A DNA stretch of 64,000 nucleotides from Pseudorhodobacter sp. E13 (GTDB lineage: Bacteria; Pseudomonadota; Alphaproteobacteria; Rhodobacterales; Rhodobacteraceae). Below, piece by piece: positions 7,725 through 17,339 of the stretch. The stretch is taken from contig NZ_RPEN01000159.1 in NCBI RefSeq assembly GCF_003991405.1, forward strand, positions 372,001 to 436,000, in the 5' to 3' direction. The stretch's first letter is position 1, and each line of letters opens with the position of its first letter. The position numbers were made by a program, and so were the translations under genes. The notes beneath the pieces are model-generated. The model worked only from the letters and a program-made list of their open reading frames with translations, searched no databases and was not told where the DNA came from.

Positions 7725-8702
7725 ATGATCCCCGGCTTTTCCAACCGCCGCCGTTTTTCTGATCTGAGCGAACAGGAAATTCTGGCGCTGGCGATTTCAT
7801 CGGAAGAGGATGACGCAAGGATCTATCGAAGCTATGCCGAACGGTTGCGGGCGGATTTTCCGGCCTCGGCGGCGGTGTTTGACGGTATGGCCGAAGAAGA
7901 GGATGGCCATCGCCAGCGCCTGATTGATCTGCATGTTGCGCGCTTCGGCAAGGTGATCCCCTTGATCCGGCGCGAACATGTGGCCGGGTTTTACGCGCGC
8001 CGCCCGGTCTGGTTGACCGAAAACCTCGGGCTGGAGAAAATCCGCGGGGAAGCTGCCGCGATGGAACGCGACGCCCATGATTTCTATCTGCGCGCCGCCG
8101 CCCGCACCAGCGATGCCGAAACCCGCAAATTGCTCGGCGATCTGGCGGCGGCAGAGGCCGCGCATGAAAACCACGCCAAGGAACTGGAAGCCGAACATCT
8201 GCCCGGCGATACCCGAAGCGAGGAGGACCGCAACGCCCACCGGCAATTCGTGCTGACATGGGTGCAGCCGGGGCTTGCCGGGTTGATGGATGGGTCGGTT
8301 TCCACCCTCGCCCCGATTTTCGCGGTGGCCTTTGCCACGCAGGATAACCACACGACTTTGCTGGTCGGCCTTGCAGCAGCCATTGGCGCGGGGATATCAA
8401 TGGGCTTTACCGAGGCCGCATCCGATGACGGGCAGCTTTCAGGGCGCGGATCCCCGATCAAGCGCGGGATTTCGGCGGGGGTGATGACCACGCTGGGCGG
8501 TTTGGGCCATGCCCTGCCCTATCTGATCCCCGATTTCTGGACCGCGACCATCATCGCGATTGCGCTTGTCTTTGTGGAGCTTTGGGCGATTGCGTGGATT
8601 CAGAACCGCTATATGGAAACACCTTTCCTGCGCGCGGCATTTCAGGTGGTGCTGGGCGGCGGGCTGGTGCTGGCTGCCGGGATGCTGATCGGCGCGGGCT
8701 AG
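7725..8702 (+). CDS. mbfA: membrane-bound ferritin MbfA (ferritin-like + VIT1 domains)
   Basis: 325 residues. The N-terminal ~155 residues form a ferritin/rubrerythrin-like four-helix domain with candidate di-iron ligands Glu27/Glu28, Glu58 and His62, then Glu114 and Glu144/His147. The C-terminal ~170 residues are a VIT1/CCC1-type membrane domain (motif VQPGLAGLMDGSVSTLAPIF) with about five hydrophobic helices. MbfA proteins export iron across the inner membrane and protect against iron and peroxide stress. The ATG at 7725 follows AGGAGG. The Irr-box-like site immediately upstream predicts derepression when iron is plentiful. Confidence 0.9.
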   Translation: MIPGFSNRRRFSDLSEQEILALAISSEEDDARIYRSYAERLRADFPASAAVFDGMAEEEDGHRQRLIDLHVARFGKVIPLIRREHVAGFYARRPVWLTENLGLEKIRGEAAAMERDAHDFYLRAAARTSDAETRKLLGDLAAAEAAHENHAKELEAEHLPGDTRSEEDRNAHRQFVLTWVQPGLAGLMDGSVSTLAPIFAVAFATQDNHTTLLVGLAAAIGAGISMGFTEAASDDGQLSGRGSPIKRGISAGVMTTLGGLGHALPYLIPDFWTATIIAIALVFVELWAIAWIQNRYMETPFLRAAFQVVLGGGLVLAAGMLIGAG

Positions 8703-8718
8703 GCCTGGGGCCGAAGGC

Positions 8719-8739
8719 CGGGGGGCATGCCCCCCCCGG
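8719..8739 (+). terminator. hairpin downstream of mbfA
   Basis: CCGGGGGG-CATG-CCCCCC stem after mbfA, followed at 8743 by ATATTTTT, which gives a terminator-like U-rich tail. It also lies 36 bp beyond the end of the convergent LOG gene. Confidence 0.5.
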
Positions 8740-8740
8740 G

Positions 8741-8760
8741 GATATTTTTGACCAGATGAA
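8741..8760 (-). repeat. dispersed 20-bp intergenic motif, copy 2
   Basis: The complement reads TTCATCTGGTCAAAAATATC, a variant of the motif found at 5402, 23624, 28421 and 42084. It overlaps the tail of the mbfA terminator, between convergent genes. Confidence 0.5.
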
Positions 8761-8774
8761 AGCTGAAACCGACT

Positions 8775-9596
8775 TTATATTTTGGTCGGCCAAGCGTCGA
8801 TGATTGCGATGGCTTCCTCGGCGGTTTCGACGAAGCGGAAAAGCTGGAGATCTTCGGGAGATATGGTGCCGGCTTCGGCCAAGGCGTCCCAGTTGATGAT
8901 CTTTTGCCAGAAATCCTTGCCGAACAGCAGGAATGGCACGGGTTTCATTCGCCCGGTCTGAATGAGGGTCAGACTTTCGAACATCTCATCCAGCGTGCCG
9001 AAACCGCCGGGAAAGACGCAGATCGCAGCGGCGCGCATCAGGAAATGCATCTTGCGGATCGCGAAATAGTGGAAATTGAAGCACAGGTCCGGGGTGACAT
9101 ATTCATTCGGGGCCTGCTCATGCGGCAGCACGATATTCAGGCCGATGCTTTGCCCGCCTGCCTCATGCGCGCCGCGGTTTCCTGCCTCCATCACGCCGGG
9201 GCCGCCGCCTGTCACAATCACGTTTTCCCGCCCATAGCTGGCCATGGAACGCTCAGTCATCAGATAGGCGAATTTCTGCGCCTCGGCGTAGTATTTCGTC
9301 AACTCGGCAAGGGTCTTGGTGCGGGCTTTGTCTTTTTGCGCGGGTTCGGGAATACGGGCACCGCCGAACAGCACGATCGTGCTGTCGATGCCGCGTTCAT
9401 CCATCACCAGTTGGGGTTTCAGCAATTCCAGTTGCAGACGCACGGGGCGCAGCTCTTCGCGGCACATGAACTCATTATCGGTGAATGCAAGCCGGTAAGC
9501 CGGGGCGCGGGTTTGCGGCGTGTCGGGAATATCGCGCGCGGCTTTCACGTCTTGCTGGCTGTCACGGAACGGGTGCTTGCGGGTGTCGTCTTTCAT
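8775..9596 (-). CDS. LOG-family protein (TIGR00730-like)
   Basis: 273 residues. It contains the family's nucleotide-site motifs [20 protein letters not shown] and [13 protein letters not shown] (PGGxGTxxE). LOG proteins hydrolyse nucleoside 5'-monophosphates such as cytokinin riboside monophosphates. In bacteria the physiological substrate is often unclear, so a nucleotide phosphoribohydrolase is the most one can say. There is an ~80-residue N-terminal extension before the Rossmann core, as in the longer LOG subgroup. It is divergent from dapD (159 bp between starts), with no operon partner. Confidence 0.85.
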   Translation of the reverse strand: MKDDTRKHPFRDSQQDVKAARDIPDTPQTRAPAYRLAFTDNEFMCREELRPVRLQLELLKPQLVMDERGIDSTIVLFGGARIPEPAQKDKARTKTLAELTKYYAEAQKFAYLMTERSMASYGRENVIVTGGGPGVMEAGNRGAHEAGGQSIGLNIVLPHEQAPNEYVTPDLCFNFHYFAIRKMHFLMRAAAICVFPGGFGTLDEMFESLTLIQTGRMKPVPFLLFGKDFWQKIINWDALAEAGTISPEDLQLFRFVETAEEAIAIIDAWPTKI

Positions 9597-9755
9597 CGGG
9601 AACCACTTTCAACGGGCTATTCAAGGACGCACAGGCTAGCGGGCTTTGCCCCCCAAGGAAAGCCATGCGAGGCATTGGGTTGTTGCGCAAAGCCTGCCGC
9701 GCCGTTAAACCCGGCGGGAACTTCATTCCAGGACCCTCAGCCAAGGATAGACGCC

Positions 9756-10580
9756 ATGAGCAATGCCGCATTGGAAGCCGCAATCGAAGCCGCATGGGAG
9801 GCCCGCGACGGGATCAGCCCCGCCACCAAGGGTGAGACCCGCGACGCGATCGAGGCCACTTTGACCGCGCTGGACAGCGGCAGCCTGCGGGTGGCCGAAA
9901 AGCGCGGGGCGGATTGGCATGTCAATCAATGGGCCAAAAAGGCCGTGCTGCTGTCGTTCCGGCTGACCGATATGTATGAAATCTCGGGCTCTAACGGGGG
10001 GACGAACTGGTGGGACAAGGTTCCGTCAAAGTTTCAGGGCTGGACCGAGGCCGATTGGCGCAAGGCAGGCTTTCGCGCGGTTCCGGGCAGCATTGTGCGG
10101 CGGTCGGCCTATATCGCGCCGGGCGTGGTCTTGATGCCGTCTTTCGTCAATATCGGCGCCTATGTCGACGAAGGCTCGATGGTGGATGGCTGGGCCACAG
10201 TTGGGTCATGCGCGCAGATCGGCAAGAATGTGCATCTGTCGGGCGGGGTCGGCATTGGCGGCGTGCTGGAGCCGATGCAGGCCGGGCCGACGATCATCGA
10301 GGATAACTGCTTTATCGGCGCACGGTCCGAGGTGGTCGAGGGCTGTATCGTCCGCGAAGGCTCGGTTCTGGGGATGGGTGTTTTCATCGGCCAGTCCACG
10401 AAAATCGTGGACCGCGAAACCGGCGCGGTCATGTATGGCGAGGTTCCGGCCGGGTCGGTTGTGGTGGCGGGGTCGATGCCGTCGAAGAACGGGATCAACC
10501 TCTATTGCGCGGTAATCGTGAAGAAGGTGGATGCGAAAACGCGGTCCAAAACCTCGATCAACGAGTTGCTGCGCGATTGA
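9756..10580 (+). CDS. dapD: 2,3,4,5-tetrahydropyridine-2,6-dicarboxylate N-succinyltransferase
   Basis: 274 residues, the standard DapD length (EC 2.3.1.117). It transfers succinyl from succinyl-CoA in the lysine/diaminopimelate pathway. After a helical N-terminal domain, hexapeptide repeats of a left-handed beta-helix run from ~100 to ~240 ([40 protein letters not shown]). The ATG at 9756 follows AAGGAT. The reading frame is open far upstream, but that part is antisense to the LOG gene. The gene stands alone and ends at a strong 30-bp palindrome. Lysine synthesis also uses asd, which is at 38.5 kb in this window. Confidence 0.95.
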   Translation: MSNAALEAAIEAAWEARDGISPATKGETRDAIEATLTALDSGSLRVAEKRGADWHVNQWAKKAVLLSFRLTDMYEISGSNGGTNWWDKVPSKFQGWTEADWRKAGFRAVPGSIVRRSAYIAPGVVLMPSFVNIGAYVDEGSMVDGWATVGSCAQIGKNVHLSGGVGIGGVLEPMQAGPTIIEDNCFIGARSEVVEGCIVREGSVLGMGVFIGQSTKIVDRETGAVMYGEVPAGSVVVAGSMPSKNGINLYCAVIVKKVDAKTRSKTSINELLRD

Positions 10581-10590
10581 GTGCGAAACC

Positions 10591-10620
10591 GCCCTTGGAA
10601 TCGCGCGCGATTCCAAGGGC
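10591..10620 (+). terminator. dapD terminator, 30-bp perfect palindrome
   Basis: A perfect inverted repeat of 15 bp per arm (GCCCTTGGAATCGCG and its complement), 10 bp after the dapD stop and followed by an AT-rich tail. Its centre, GAATCGCGCGCGATTC, is repeated exactly at 40882-40897. Confidence 0.7.
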
Positions 10621-10725
10621 AATATCTTGATTTTATGAAATTTTCGATTTTAAATTAACGCATTGTTCATACTTTGCGCGACTTCGACCTCGGTGCGGAT
10701 ACGCGTTTTCCCTATGAGGTTTGCA

Positions 10726-11379
10726 ATGGAAGTTTTGGCCGTTGGACTTGTTTTAGGAGTCTGGGTTTTTCGCTTCGTATATCGCGCGGCGCGGAGAACG
10801 GGCCGCCACATTGAGCGACGATCCAGAATGCAACGGCGCGTCAGGCCGGACAGCGATAGCCCCATCAACACAAGCTTTGCGATACCCAGAAAAGCAGACA
10901 GCGCGGCCCCCGACCCTTTTGACGCCCGTGGCGCGGTGGCACTACCGGAAAACCCAATCCTGTCCGGCCCTGCCTATATCATTGATGGCGACAGCTTGGT
11001 CATTCAGAGAACCCAGATCCGGTTGTTCGGGGTGGATGCTCCGGAGATGAACCACCCACTCGGAACCCAAGCCAAATGGGCATTGATCAAACTATGCAAA
11101 GGTCACAGCGTCAGCGCAAAAGTCTTGGCCATTGACACCCATGGCCGCACGGTCGCGCTTTGCACTTTGCCCGATGGCCGCGACCTTTCCGCAGAAATGG
11201 TAAAGGCCGGGCTGGCGCTTGATTGGGCCAAGTTTTCTGGCGGCATCTACCGCAATCTGGAAACGCCCGATGCTCGCCGCAAGCTGTGGCTGGCCGATGC
11301 GCGGCAAAAAGGCCGCATGTATGTTTGGGCGCAGTTTGATGCGAAACAGGCCGCCAAGCAGAGGCAGGACCAACCTTAA
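10726..11379 (+). CDS. membrane-anchored thermonuclease-family protein
   Basis: 217 residues. An N-terminal hydrophobic helix (EVLAVGLVLGVWVFRFVY) is followed by an Arg-rich stretch, which suggests an inner-membrane anchor with the domain on one face. From ~90 on is a staphylococcal-nuclease (SNase) fold with the conserved calcium/catalytic segment IIDGDSLVI...IRLFGVDAPE and later HGRTVALCTLPDGRDLSAEM. The ATG at 10726 is chosen for its GAGGT site. An ATG at 10714 is possible. The exact catalytic Arg/Glu set should be aligned before calling it active. It stands alone after the dapD terminator. Confidence 0.75.
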   Translation: MEVLAVGLVLGVWVFRFVYRAARRTGRHIERRSRMQRRVRPDSDSPINTSFAIPRKADSAAPDPFDARGAVALPENPILSGPAYIIDGDSLVIQRTQIRLFGVDAPEMNHPLGTQAKWALIKLCKGHSVSAKVLAIDTHGRTVALCTLPDGRDLSAEMVKAGLALDWAKFSGGIYRNLETPDARRKLWLADARQKGRMYVWAQFDAKQAAKQRQDQP

Positions 11380-11457
11380 CCCGCTGGGTCGCCTGCCGCG
11401 CCCCAATCCCCGTAATCCCAATGCGCGGTCTTATAGCAGCGCAGCCATGCGACGGCC

Positions 11458-11991
11458 TCACGATGCGGTGCGGGTGCTCCATGTCTGATAGGCGGCTTTG
11501 CTGGCGTCGCAGGGTTCCAGTGTCAGGGCCTTGATCTGGTTCGCATCGCTGCGACCGCTGCGCGTGTCCTCTGCCACGGTAAGGCACATATCGGGCGCAG
11601 AGGCCGGAGTTATCGTGCCATTGCCGGAAAACACAAAGCCTTGTGCCGCGCTGCCATCACACGCGGCAAGATCAATCGTGCTACCCGTCTCTGACGACAG
11701 CGCCAGAGCGCAAACATCAAATTCCGGCATGTAAAGCTGGCCATCAGCAAATTTTGTGCTGTCGAATATCTGATCCACCATCAATTCGCCCAAGGGGCTG
11801 TAGCAGGTGTGGCCTTGCAAACCGTCATCGGGATTGGCCTGCGCCCCCTGTGCGCGGGCAATATCAAGGCAATAGCCGTTCTGCGTATTGTCCAACATAT
11901 CTGTCAGGTAAATCTCAACCGGCTCTGCCATCGCGGTGCCAGCAATGAGCACTGCGCCGAAAAGGGTGGCGAGGGTGCAGCGTGAAAACAT
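11458..11991 (-). CDS. secreted protein, possible ricin-B-like fold
   Basis: 177 residues. It has a Sec signal peptide (MFSRCTLATLFGAVLIAGTA, then MA/EPVE) and about six Cys in the mature protein, which suggests disulfides. The segment MCLTVAEDTRSGRSDANQIK and the C-terminal YQTWS resemble beta-trefoil (ricin-B, QxW) repeats, but the match is loose. The start at 11991 is preceded by AAAGGATATCC. No functional partner is nearby. It is probably an extracytoplasmic binding protein of unknown ligand. Confidence 0.6.
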   Translation of the reverse strand: MFSRCTLATLFGAVLIAGTAMAEPVEIYLTDMLDNTQNGYCLDIARAQGAQANPDDGLQGHTCYSPLGELMVDQIFDSTKFADGQLYMPEFDVCALALSSETGSTIDLAACDGSAAQGFVFSGNGTITPASAPDMCLTVAEDTRSGRSDANQIKALTLEPCDASKAAYQTWSTRTAS

Positions 11992-12144
11992 GGGGATATC
12001 CTTTATGACGTATTTGCTTCGTTTGCTTGCGCAGTGATGCTTGGCTTTAAGGCTTGCAAGTCCAACTGCCTTTGACATTGCCCGTCAAACGCCCGCCGCC
12101 CGCCTTTCCGTCGCAGATGCGCAGCGATTGACGCATGAACGGAC

Positions 12145-14946
12145 CTATTGTGGCGGGTTTACGGGTGGGTGCCCCGATCTTCCTGATCCCCCCGCCTCCC
12201 CCCGATCCCATTGCGCGGTCATTTTGCGGTTCAGCCACGCCAATGCCACCAGCGACAGGCCCAGCCCCATGAAGGACATCACGCGGATCAGGCCCGACAG
12301 GCCCGACATATCGACAAGGAACACCTTGGCCACCGTCAGCGCCACGCCTGCCATCGCGATTTTGCGCAGGATGTCCGAGCGGCGCGCGAAGGCAAAGACC
12401 AGCAGCGCCACCGAGGCGATCAGCATCGCGATGGTGTAGTTGTAAAGCTCCGGGTCAGAGAAACCGGGCACCGAAAGGTCGCGGCCACGCCAGAGCCTGC
12501 GGATTTCGGTGCCGATATACATCGCCCCCAGAAAGGCTGCGACCACCGTAAAGCCAAGGCGCGGCAGGCGGCCAAAATGGCGGATTTTCCACGCGCCCAC
12601 GGCAAACACCGCCGCAAGCGGCAGATAGGCCAGCAAAAGGCTGTCAAACACCGGCGGGCCAACCACCAGCCCGCCATAGGCAAAGGGGCTGAGCGCGGTA
12701 AACAAGGCGATCATGGTGCCAAGCGCTGTGAGCGTATAAAGCGCCGTCAGCAACCCGCGCAGCACGGTGCTGAACCGCCCGCCGCCTTGCATCCGGTAAA
12801 GCTGGTTCAGCGCGAGGGCGACCCATATGGTCGACAAAAGGCCCATCATCCAATGGGTATCCACATCGCTTTGCCCGACCGCGCGGATCATGCTGACGGC
12901 AAGGAAGATGCCAAAGATCGTCCAGCAGGCGCTTTCCAGCACCAGCGCGGTTTTCAGCCGTTGCCCGCGTGACAGCCACCATGCGGCCCCCAGCAGGGCA
13001 AGCGTGGCGAGAAAGGCAAAGGCGACCTCGGGGTAAGGCACAAGGTTGGCGGGGCCGTTCCAGCCGATATCCAGCGCCCAAGGCAGGCCGGGCCAGACCA
13101 CCAGCCGGAAGGTGATGATGGCCACGGCGATCTGGATGAACCATGTCAGGGGCGGCAACGGCGTGCGCCTGTCCAGATAGGCGGTGCCCAGCACCATGAC
13201 CGACAGCGCCACCGTCAAGGCGGCTTTGGTCAGCACAAGGAAAACCGCCAGCGTGATCAGCGTCAGCGCGCCCACGGCGAAAAGCCCGGTGCGCAGGGCG
13301 CGGCCGTCGTCCGTGGCGGTGGCCGCGCGGGTGGCCAGCAACACCATCAGCGCGGCCATAGCGATGGCGGCCAGCGCCCAAGGATAGTCGCCCAGCACCG
13401 CGCCGGGGCCCCACATGAATTCAAGGATCAGCAAGGTAGCGGGGGCGAAAATGGTGGAACACAGCGCCCAATAGGCCGGGGCCAGCGGGGCCGAGGGTTC
13501 GCCCTGCAACGCCCAGTTCATCCGCGCGAACATCAGCACGCTGCCCAGCGCGCCAAGGCCCGACAGCACCCAGATCGTCATCGGAAGGGCGGGGGCTGGC
13601 CCATCGGTGACAGGCAGTGCCGCATTCTGAAACGCGCGATACAGCGGGCCGTAGCCAAGGCTTTCAAAGGCCAGCAGCAAAAGGATAGCGATGCCGGGGA
13701 TCAGCGCGTGATCGTAAAGCGCGGGGGCCTGTCGCGCCCAGACAACCGTGGCGGCCAACAGGAGGGTCAGCGCAAGGATGGCAAGCCAGACGGTATCGGG
13801 CGTGGTGGCATCCTGCATCACCAGAACCGCCGCAAGCGTGGCCGCGAAGGTGGTGCCAAGCGTCAGCCGGGTGGGGAACTCGGGGCGCAGCTTGCCCCGG
13901 CTCCAGATCGCGTCCAGCAGCGAGGCACCGGATTGCCGCGGGATCAGCCCGCGCTCGGGGATGGTGAAGGCGCCGAAAGCGATGATCAGCGTGGCGGCAA
14001 GGAAATGCAGGTCCGCCCCTTTGGCTGCATAAAGCACCGCATTGCCGCCCAAGGTCGCCAGCAAGCCCAGCGCGGAAATCCACGCCCAACGCTTGATGGT
14101 ATCAACGCCCAAAGCGGTCAGCGCGATCAGGGCCAGATAGTAATGCACCATCCAGGAATTATTGGAGCTGCTGCCCACCACGAAGGGGGCCAGCGTGGCA
14201 CCCAATATCCCCACCGCCGCCAGCACCGGGCCAGAGAACCAGCCCAGCACCAAGGACACGACCGACACGCCCGCAAGCCCGATCAGCGTGGTCAGCGGCC
14301 CGATCAGATCATAAAGCGCGCGGGCGGAAAAGACGGCGACATAAAGCACGATGATCCCGGCCCCCGACAGGGTAGAGGGCAGGTGCCGCGTGGCCCCCAC
14401 GGCGTCGCCATCCTCCACCTCATCGCCGCCTTTGCGCCGGATATATTCGCCGCCACCGATAAGGGCCGCACCAAAGGCCAGCGCCCCCATGACGCGCCAG
14501 AACGGCGTGATCAGACCGTTTTCAATGCCATATTGCACCATAAACACCCCCGCCAAAGCGAGAGAGGCCGCCGCAATCGCCAGCACCCAGTTTTCGCGCA
14601 ACCACGCCGACAGCTTGTCAACCAGATCGGCCTTGAACACAAAGGCGGCAGGGGTTTCCGGCTCTGGCTCCGGCTGCGGCTCTGGCACGACAGCGGCGGG
14701 CTTTGGGGCCCAAGGTTGCAGCGGTTCTTGCGTTTGCGCCGGGGTCTCCGTTGCCGCGCTCGCGGGCCGGGGTGCGGTGGTTTGCGGCCTTGCCTCAGGG
14801 GCCCGTGCCCCGCGCATCACCAAAGCCTCCAGATCCCGCACCTTGGCTTTCAGCCCCAGATGCGAAATCAGCAGGAAGGGCACCGCCAGCACGCTGAACA
14901 CCGCAACCAGACCAAGCAATATCGCCAGTGCTTCCAGCCCATCCAT
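12145..14946 (-). CDS. DUF2339 polytopic membrane protein
   Basis: About 933 residues. The N-terminal helix (LEALAILLGLVAVFSVLAVP) is followed by a Pro/Ala/Glu-rich linker (~50-125). The remaining ~800 residues are almost continuous transmembrane helices with the motif ENWVLAIAAASLALAGVFMV typical of DUF2339 proteins. The ATG at 14946 is better placed relative to AAGGGG than the one at 14952. The family is widespread in bacteria and has no established function. It lies 104 bp downstream of the eight-gene operon ending at 15051 and may be read through from it. Confidence 0.8.
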   Translation of the reverse strand: MDGLEALAILLGLVAVFSVLAVPFLLISHLGLKAKVRDLEALVMRGARAPEARPQTTAPRPASAATETPAQTQEPLQPWAPKPAAVVPEPQPEPEPETPAAFVFKADLVDKLSAWLRENWVLAIAAASLALAGVFMVQYGIENGLITPFWRVMGALAFGAALIGGGEYIRRKGGDEVEDGDAVGATRHLPSTLSGAGIIVLYVAVFSARALYDLIGPLTTLIGLAGVSVVSLVLGWFSGPVLAAVGILGATLAPFVVGSSSNNSWMVHYYLALIALTALGVDTIKRWAWISALGLLATLGGNAVLYAAKGADLHFLAATLIIAFGAFTIPERGLIPRQSGASLLDAIWSRGKLRPEFPTRLTLGTTFAATLAAVLVMQDATTPDTVWLAILALTLLLAATVVWARQAPALYDHALIPGIAILLLLAFESLGYGPLYRAFQNAALPVTDGPAPALPMTIWVLSGLGALGSVLMFARMNWALQGEPSAPLAPAYWALCSTIFAPATLLILEFMWGPGAVLGDYPWALAAIAMAALMVLLATRAATATDDGRALRTGLFAVGALTLITLAVFLVLTKAALTVALSVMVLGTAYLDRRTPLPPLTWFIQIAVAIITFRLVVWPGLPWALDIGWNGPANLVPYPEVAFAFLATLALLGAAWWLSRGQRLKTALVLESACWTIFGIFLAVSMIRAVGQSDVDTHWMMGLLSTIWVALALNQLYRMQGGGRFSTVLRGLLTALYTLTALGTMIALFTALSPFAYGGLVVGPPVFDSLLLAYLPLAAVFAVGAWKIRHFGRLPRLGFTVVAAFLGAMYIGTEIRRLWRGRDLSVPGFSDPELYNYTIAMLIASVALLVFAFARRSDILRKIAMAGVALTVAKVFLVDMSGLSGLIRVMSFMGLGLSLVALAWLNRKMTAQWDRGEAGGSGRSGHPPVNPPQ

Positions 14947-15050
14947 GCCCATACCCCTTATCTGCCTGCGGCGTCACCCGCCCCTTGGCCCAAGGCTACT
15001 GCCAAACGCCCAAAATCCGCAACGCAAACGCGCGGCCCCCAAAAGGGCCT

Positions 15051-15701
15051 TTAGCGGCGCGGCTTGCCTGTCCATGTCGCCAGCCACGCCTTGAACCGCG
15101 CCCAAAGCCCATCGGCGCGGGCGTCCACCTCGTCAATCGTGTCGCCAATGCTTTCCAGCGCCGGGTCAATCGTGCGCTCGCGGAACTGCGCCCACATCCG
15201 CCACAGCAGCAGCAAAACGCCCCCCAACACCACAAAGAAGATCACATTGAACCACGGGAAGATGCTGGCATCCGGCCCCTCTACCGGGCGCATGCTGATC
15301 GCATTGGGGAAAATCGTCAGAAACTCATTGCGCCAACCGTAATGAGTGATCGCGACCCAGCGCGGGTTGTCGACGCTGGACACCATGCCCTGCGCCTCGG
15401 CTTGCAGGTTGGAACTGTCCAGCTTGAAATAGGGCGGCCAGCCCCAGCCGGTATCTTCATTGCGATACACCATCGGCTTGCCATCGGCGCGGAAGGTCTG
15501 AATGAAAAACACATCGCGGTTCTTGTCCACCGCCGTGCCGACATCAGGGCTGGCCCAGAAAAACGAATTCTCGCCAAAATCAATGCGCCGGTTTTCCGTG
15601 CCCACCACCCGCGCGATATCGGTTTGCGGCAAGGTGTAGTGAAAGAACGAAAACAGCAGCAAAGCGATGAGGCTAAGGAAGGTCCATTTTACATAGCGCA
15701 T
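15051..15701 (-). CDS. DUF1523-family membrane protein (operon gene 8)
   Basis: 216 residues with an N-terminal helix (residues ~5-22), a ~130-residue probably periplasmic domain rich in Trp and Tyr (GWGWPPYF, HYGWRNEF), then a second helix (~150-170, FFVVLGGVLLLLWRMWA) and a charged cytoplasmic tail. This fits DUF1523 proteins of Rhodobacterales as I recall them. It is the last gene of the tight operon beginning at 22157, 13 bp after the preceding small membrane gene. Function unknown. Confidence 0.7.
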   Translation of the reverse strand: MRYVKWTFLSLIALLLFSFFHYTLPQTDIARVVGTENRRIDFGENSFFWASPDVGTAVDKNRDVFFIQTFRADGKPMVYRNEDTGWGWPPYFKLDSSNLQAEAQGMVSSVDNPRWVAITHYGWRNEFLTIFPNAISMRPVEGPDASIFPWFNVIFFVVLGGVLLLLWRMWAQFRERTIDPALESIGDTIDEVDARADGLWARFKAWLATWTGKPRR

Positions 15702-15714
15702 GGGCGGCCCCTTT

Positions 15715-15981
15715 TCAGGCGAAGTTCAAAAGATACACAGCCGCTATCACGGCGATGGTCGGGATAACATAGACAAGCCAGATGAGTTTCTTGCGCAGCC
15801 CCTTTTCATATTGCGCCATGCCCGCCGCGATATAGTCCTCACGCTCCCCCGGGCCTTGGGCGGCATCCCATTCCTTCTCCAGCTCCTCCCGCTGGGTGGA
15901 CCGGGAATAGATGCTGACCAGAACATAAAGCACGGTCAGCCCGATCAGGCCAAAGACGGCAAGACGCATGAAACCGATCAT
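15715..15981 (-). CDS. small two-helix membrane protein (operon gene 7)
   Basis: 88 residues. A TM helix at ~5-22 (LAVFGLIGLTVLYVLVSIYS), a central charged loop (REELEKEWDAAQGPGERED) and a second TM at ~68-86. The ATG at 15981 overlaps the stop of the 453-residue gene as ATGA, which indicates translational coupling. A longer upstream reading would enter the preceding gene. No known family is recognised. Confidence 0.75.
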   Translation of the reverse strand: MIGFMRLAVFGLIGLTVLYVLVSIYSRSTQREELEKEWDAAQGPGEREDYIAAGMAQYEKGLRKKLIWLVYVIPTIAVIAAVYLLNFA

Positions 15982-17339
15982 CGCTGGGCCTTTCGCACGG
16001 CACCCCATGGGCCGACAAGGTCAACCATCTTGGGGGCGGGTTTGGGTTCTGGCCGCTCTGCCTCATCCATGCCGGGTTCGGCACCGAACAAGGCCGCGCG
16101 CGCGCCTGCCTTATCCACCTGATACTCCCGTTCCAGAAAATCGGCAACATAGCCGCGCTTGCGGTCCGACCAGCGGGCATAGCTGGCGTAGAACAATTCC
16201 TTATGCGTGATGAACATCTGCCGCACATCCAAAGGCGCAAGCTGGCTCAGCAGCATGTTCACCAGATCGCGGTCCGCATGCGGGCGCGCGCGCAGCGTAT
16301 AGAAATAGGCCGGATGTTCCGACGTGATGCGCGGCCAGTCGCCGCCACCTTCGACCCAGGTCAGCAAGCGCGCAAGGCCAAGGAATTCATCCGGCAGGCT
16401 GGCCCCCAACCGCTGCGCGATCTTGCGCAGATCGTTGCGGGTGGCCGCGCCCAGATCAAGGTTCAGCGCATCCGCCGCCTCGACCAGAATGAAATCCATC
16501 TTTTGCCGCAACACCGCCGCACTATCCATGCCGCGCGCCTTGACGATGGGTTCCACCAGCCCGTTCCGCTCCATCCAATCCGCGATATGGTTGCGGTTGG
16601 TCAGGTCCATCACCTCGATCTTCGGCAAACTGCCGAGAGAGGCTTTGGGCATGACCGAAATCACCGCCGGCACCTTCACATCCCGAAACACATACAGCCC
16701 GCCGAAATGCGAGGTCCAGAAATTCGCCTGTTCAAAGGTCATCTTTGGCAAGGCAATCGGCACCCGCGTCACATCACCGGTTTTCTTGGCCAAACCGATC
16801 ATCTCGGCGATCAGAACATCATCGCGCCAGCCCTTTGGGTCGCGGCGAAACTGGTCGATCTTTTGCGCCAGCTTGCCTGCATCGGCCACATGGCCCCCGA
16901 TCGTATCCGCCTCGATGGTGATCCGGCGAATGTCCAGCAGCCGCGCGGGGTTGGACACTTCATAAACGCTGTTGAACAATTCCCCCGCCACGGCATCCCG
17001 CGCGGTCAGCGCAAACAGTTGCGCCTCATTCGCCTCGATAAATTGCCGCAAAATCCCGCGAGAGGTGGAAAAGGTGACATTCAGCAAAGGCGCGGTTTTC
17101 TGCGCCGTGGTCAGCAAGATGAACTGCCGGTTGCAGCCATTGGGGTTAAGGTAACGATCATCGCCCAATTCATCCCCGATCTCTGGGGAATAGCCGGAAA
17201 TATCAATGTGAAAATCGGTAAGCGCGGTGCGCTTGCCCGCCAGATGCTCCAACGCGCGGTTATAGCGTTCGATCAACGCGGGCGAGGACACCTCGACCAG
17301 ATTGCCGAACATCAGACCTTTCTGGATCAGCCGTTTCAT
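15978..17339 (-). CDS. uncharacterised soluble protein, DUF6638-like (operon gene 6)
   Basis: 453 residues with no signal peptide or TM helix. It resembles a Rhodobacteraceae family that I recall as DUF6638 (from memory, to be verified). Conserved-looking segments include LTDFHIDISGYSPEIGDELGD near the N-terminus and HFGGLYVFRDV in the middle. The C-terminal ~30 residues are Pro/Glu-rich. The start at 17339 overlaps the previous gene as ATGA and the stop overlaps the next gene as ATGA, so it is embedded in the operon with the AAA+ ATPase. Role unknown. Confidence 0.75.
   Translation of the reverse strand: MKRLIQKGLMFGNLVEVSSPALIERYNRALEHLAGKRTALTDFHIDISGYSPEIGDELGDDRYLNPNGCNRQFILLTTAQKTAPLLNVTFSTSRGILRQFIEANEAQLFALTARDAVAGELFNSVYEVSNPARLLDIRRITIEADTIGGHVADAGKLAQKIDQFRRDPKGWRDDVLIAEMIGLAKKTGDVTRVPIALPKMTFEQANFWTSHFGGLYVFRDVKVPAVISVMPKASLGSLPKIEVMDLTNRNHIADWMERNGLVEPIVKARGMDSAAVLRQKMDFILVEAADALNLDLGAATRNDLRKIAQRLGASLPDEFLGLARLLTWVEGGGDWPRITSEHPAYFYTLRARPHADRDLVNMLLSQLAPLDVRQMFITHKELFYASYARWSDRKRGYVADFLEREYQVDKAGARAALFGAEPGMDEAERPEPKPAPKMVDLVGPWGAVRKAQR

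Noticed and set aside
8904-9755. In-frame upstream extension of dapD
   Set aside because: It is antisense to the LOG gene; the DapD family begins at [11 protein letters not shown] and a ribosome site precedes that ATG.
12211-15054. Long plus-strand open frames of 250-450 codons
   Set aside because: They mirror the DUF2339 gene; their Gln/Arg/His-rich translations are artefacts of reading a hydrophobic gene backwards.
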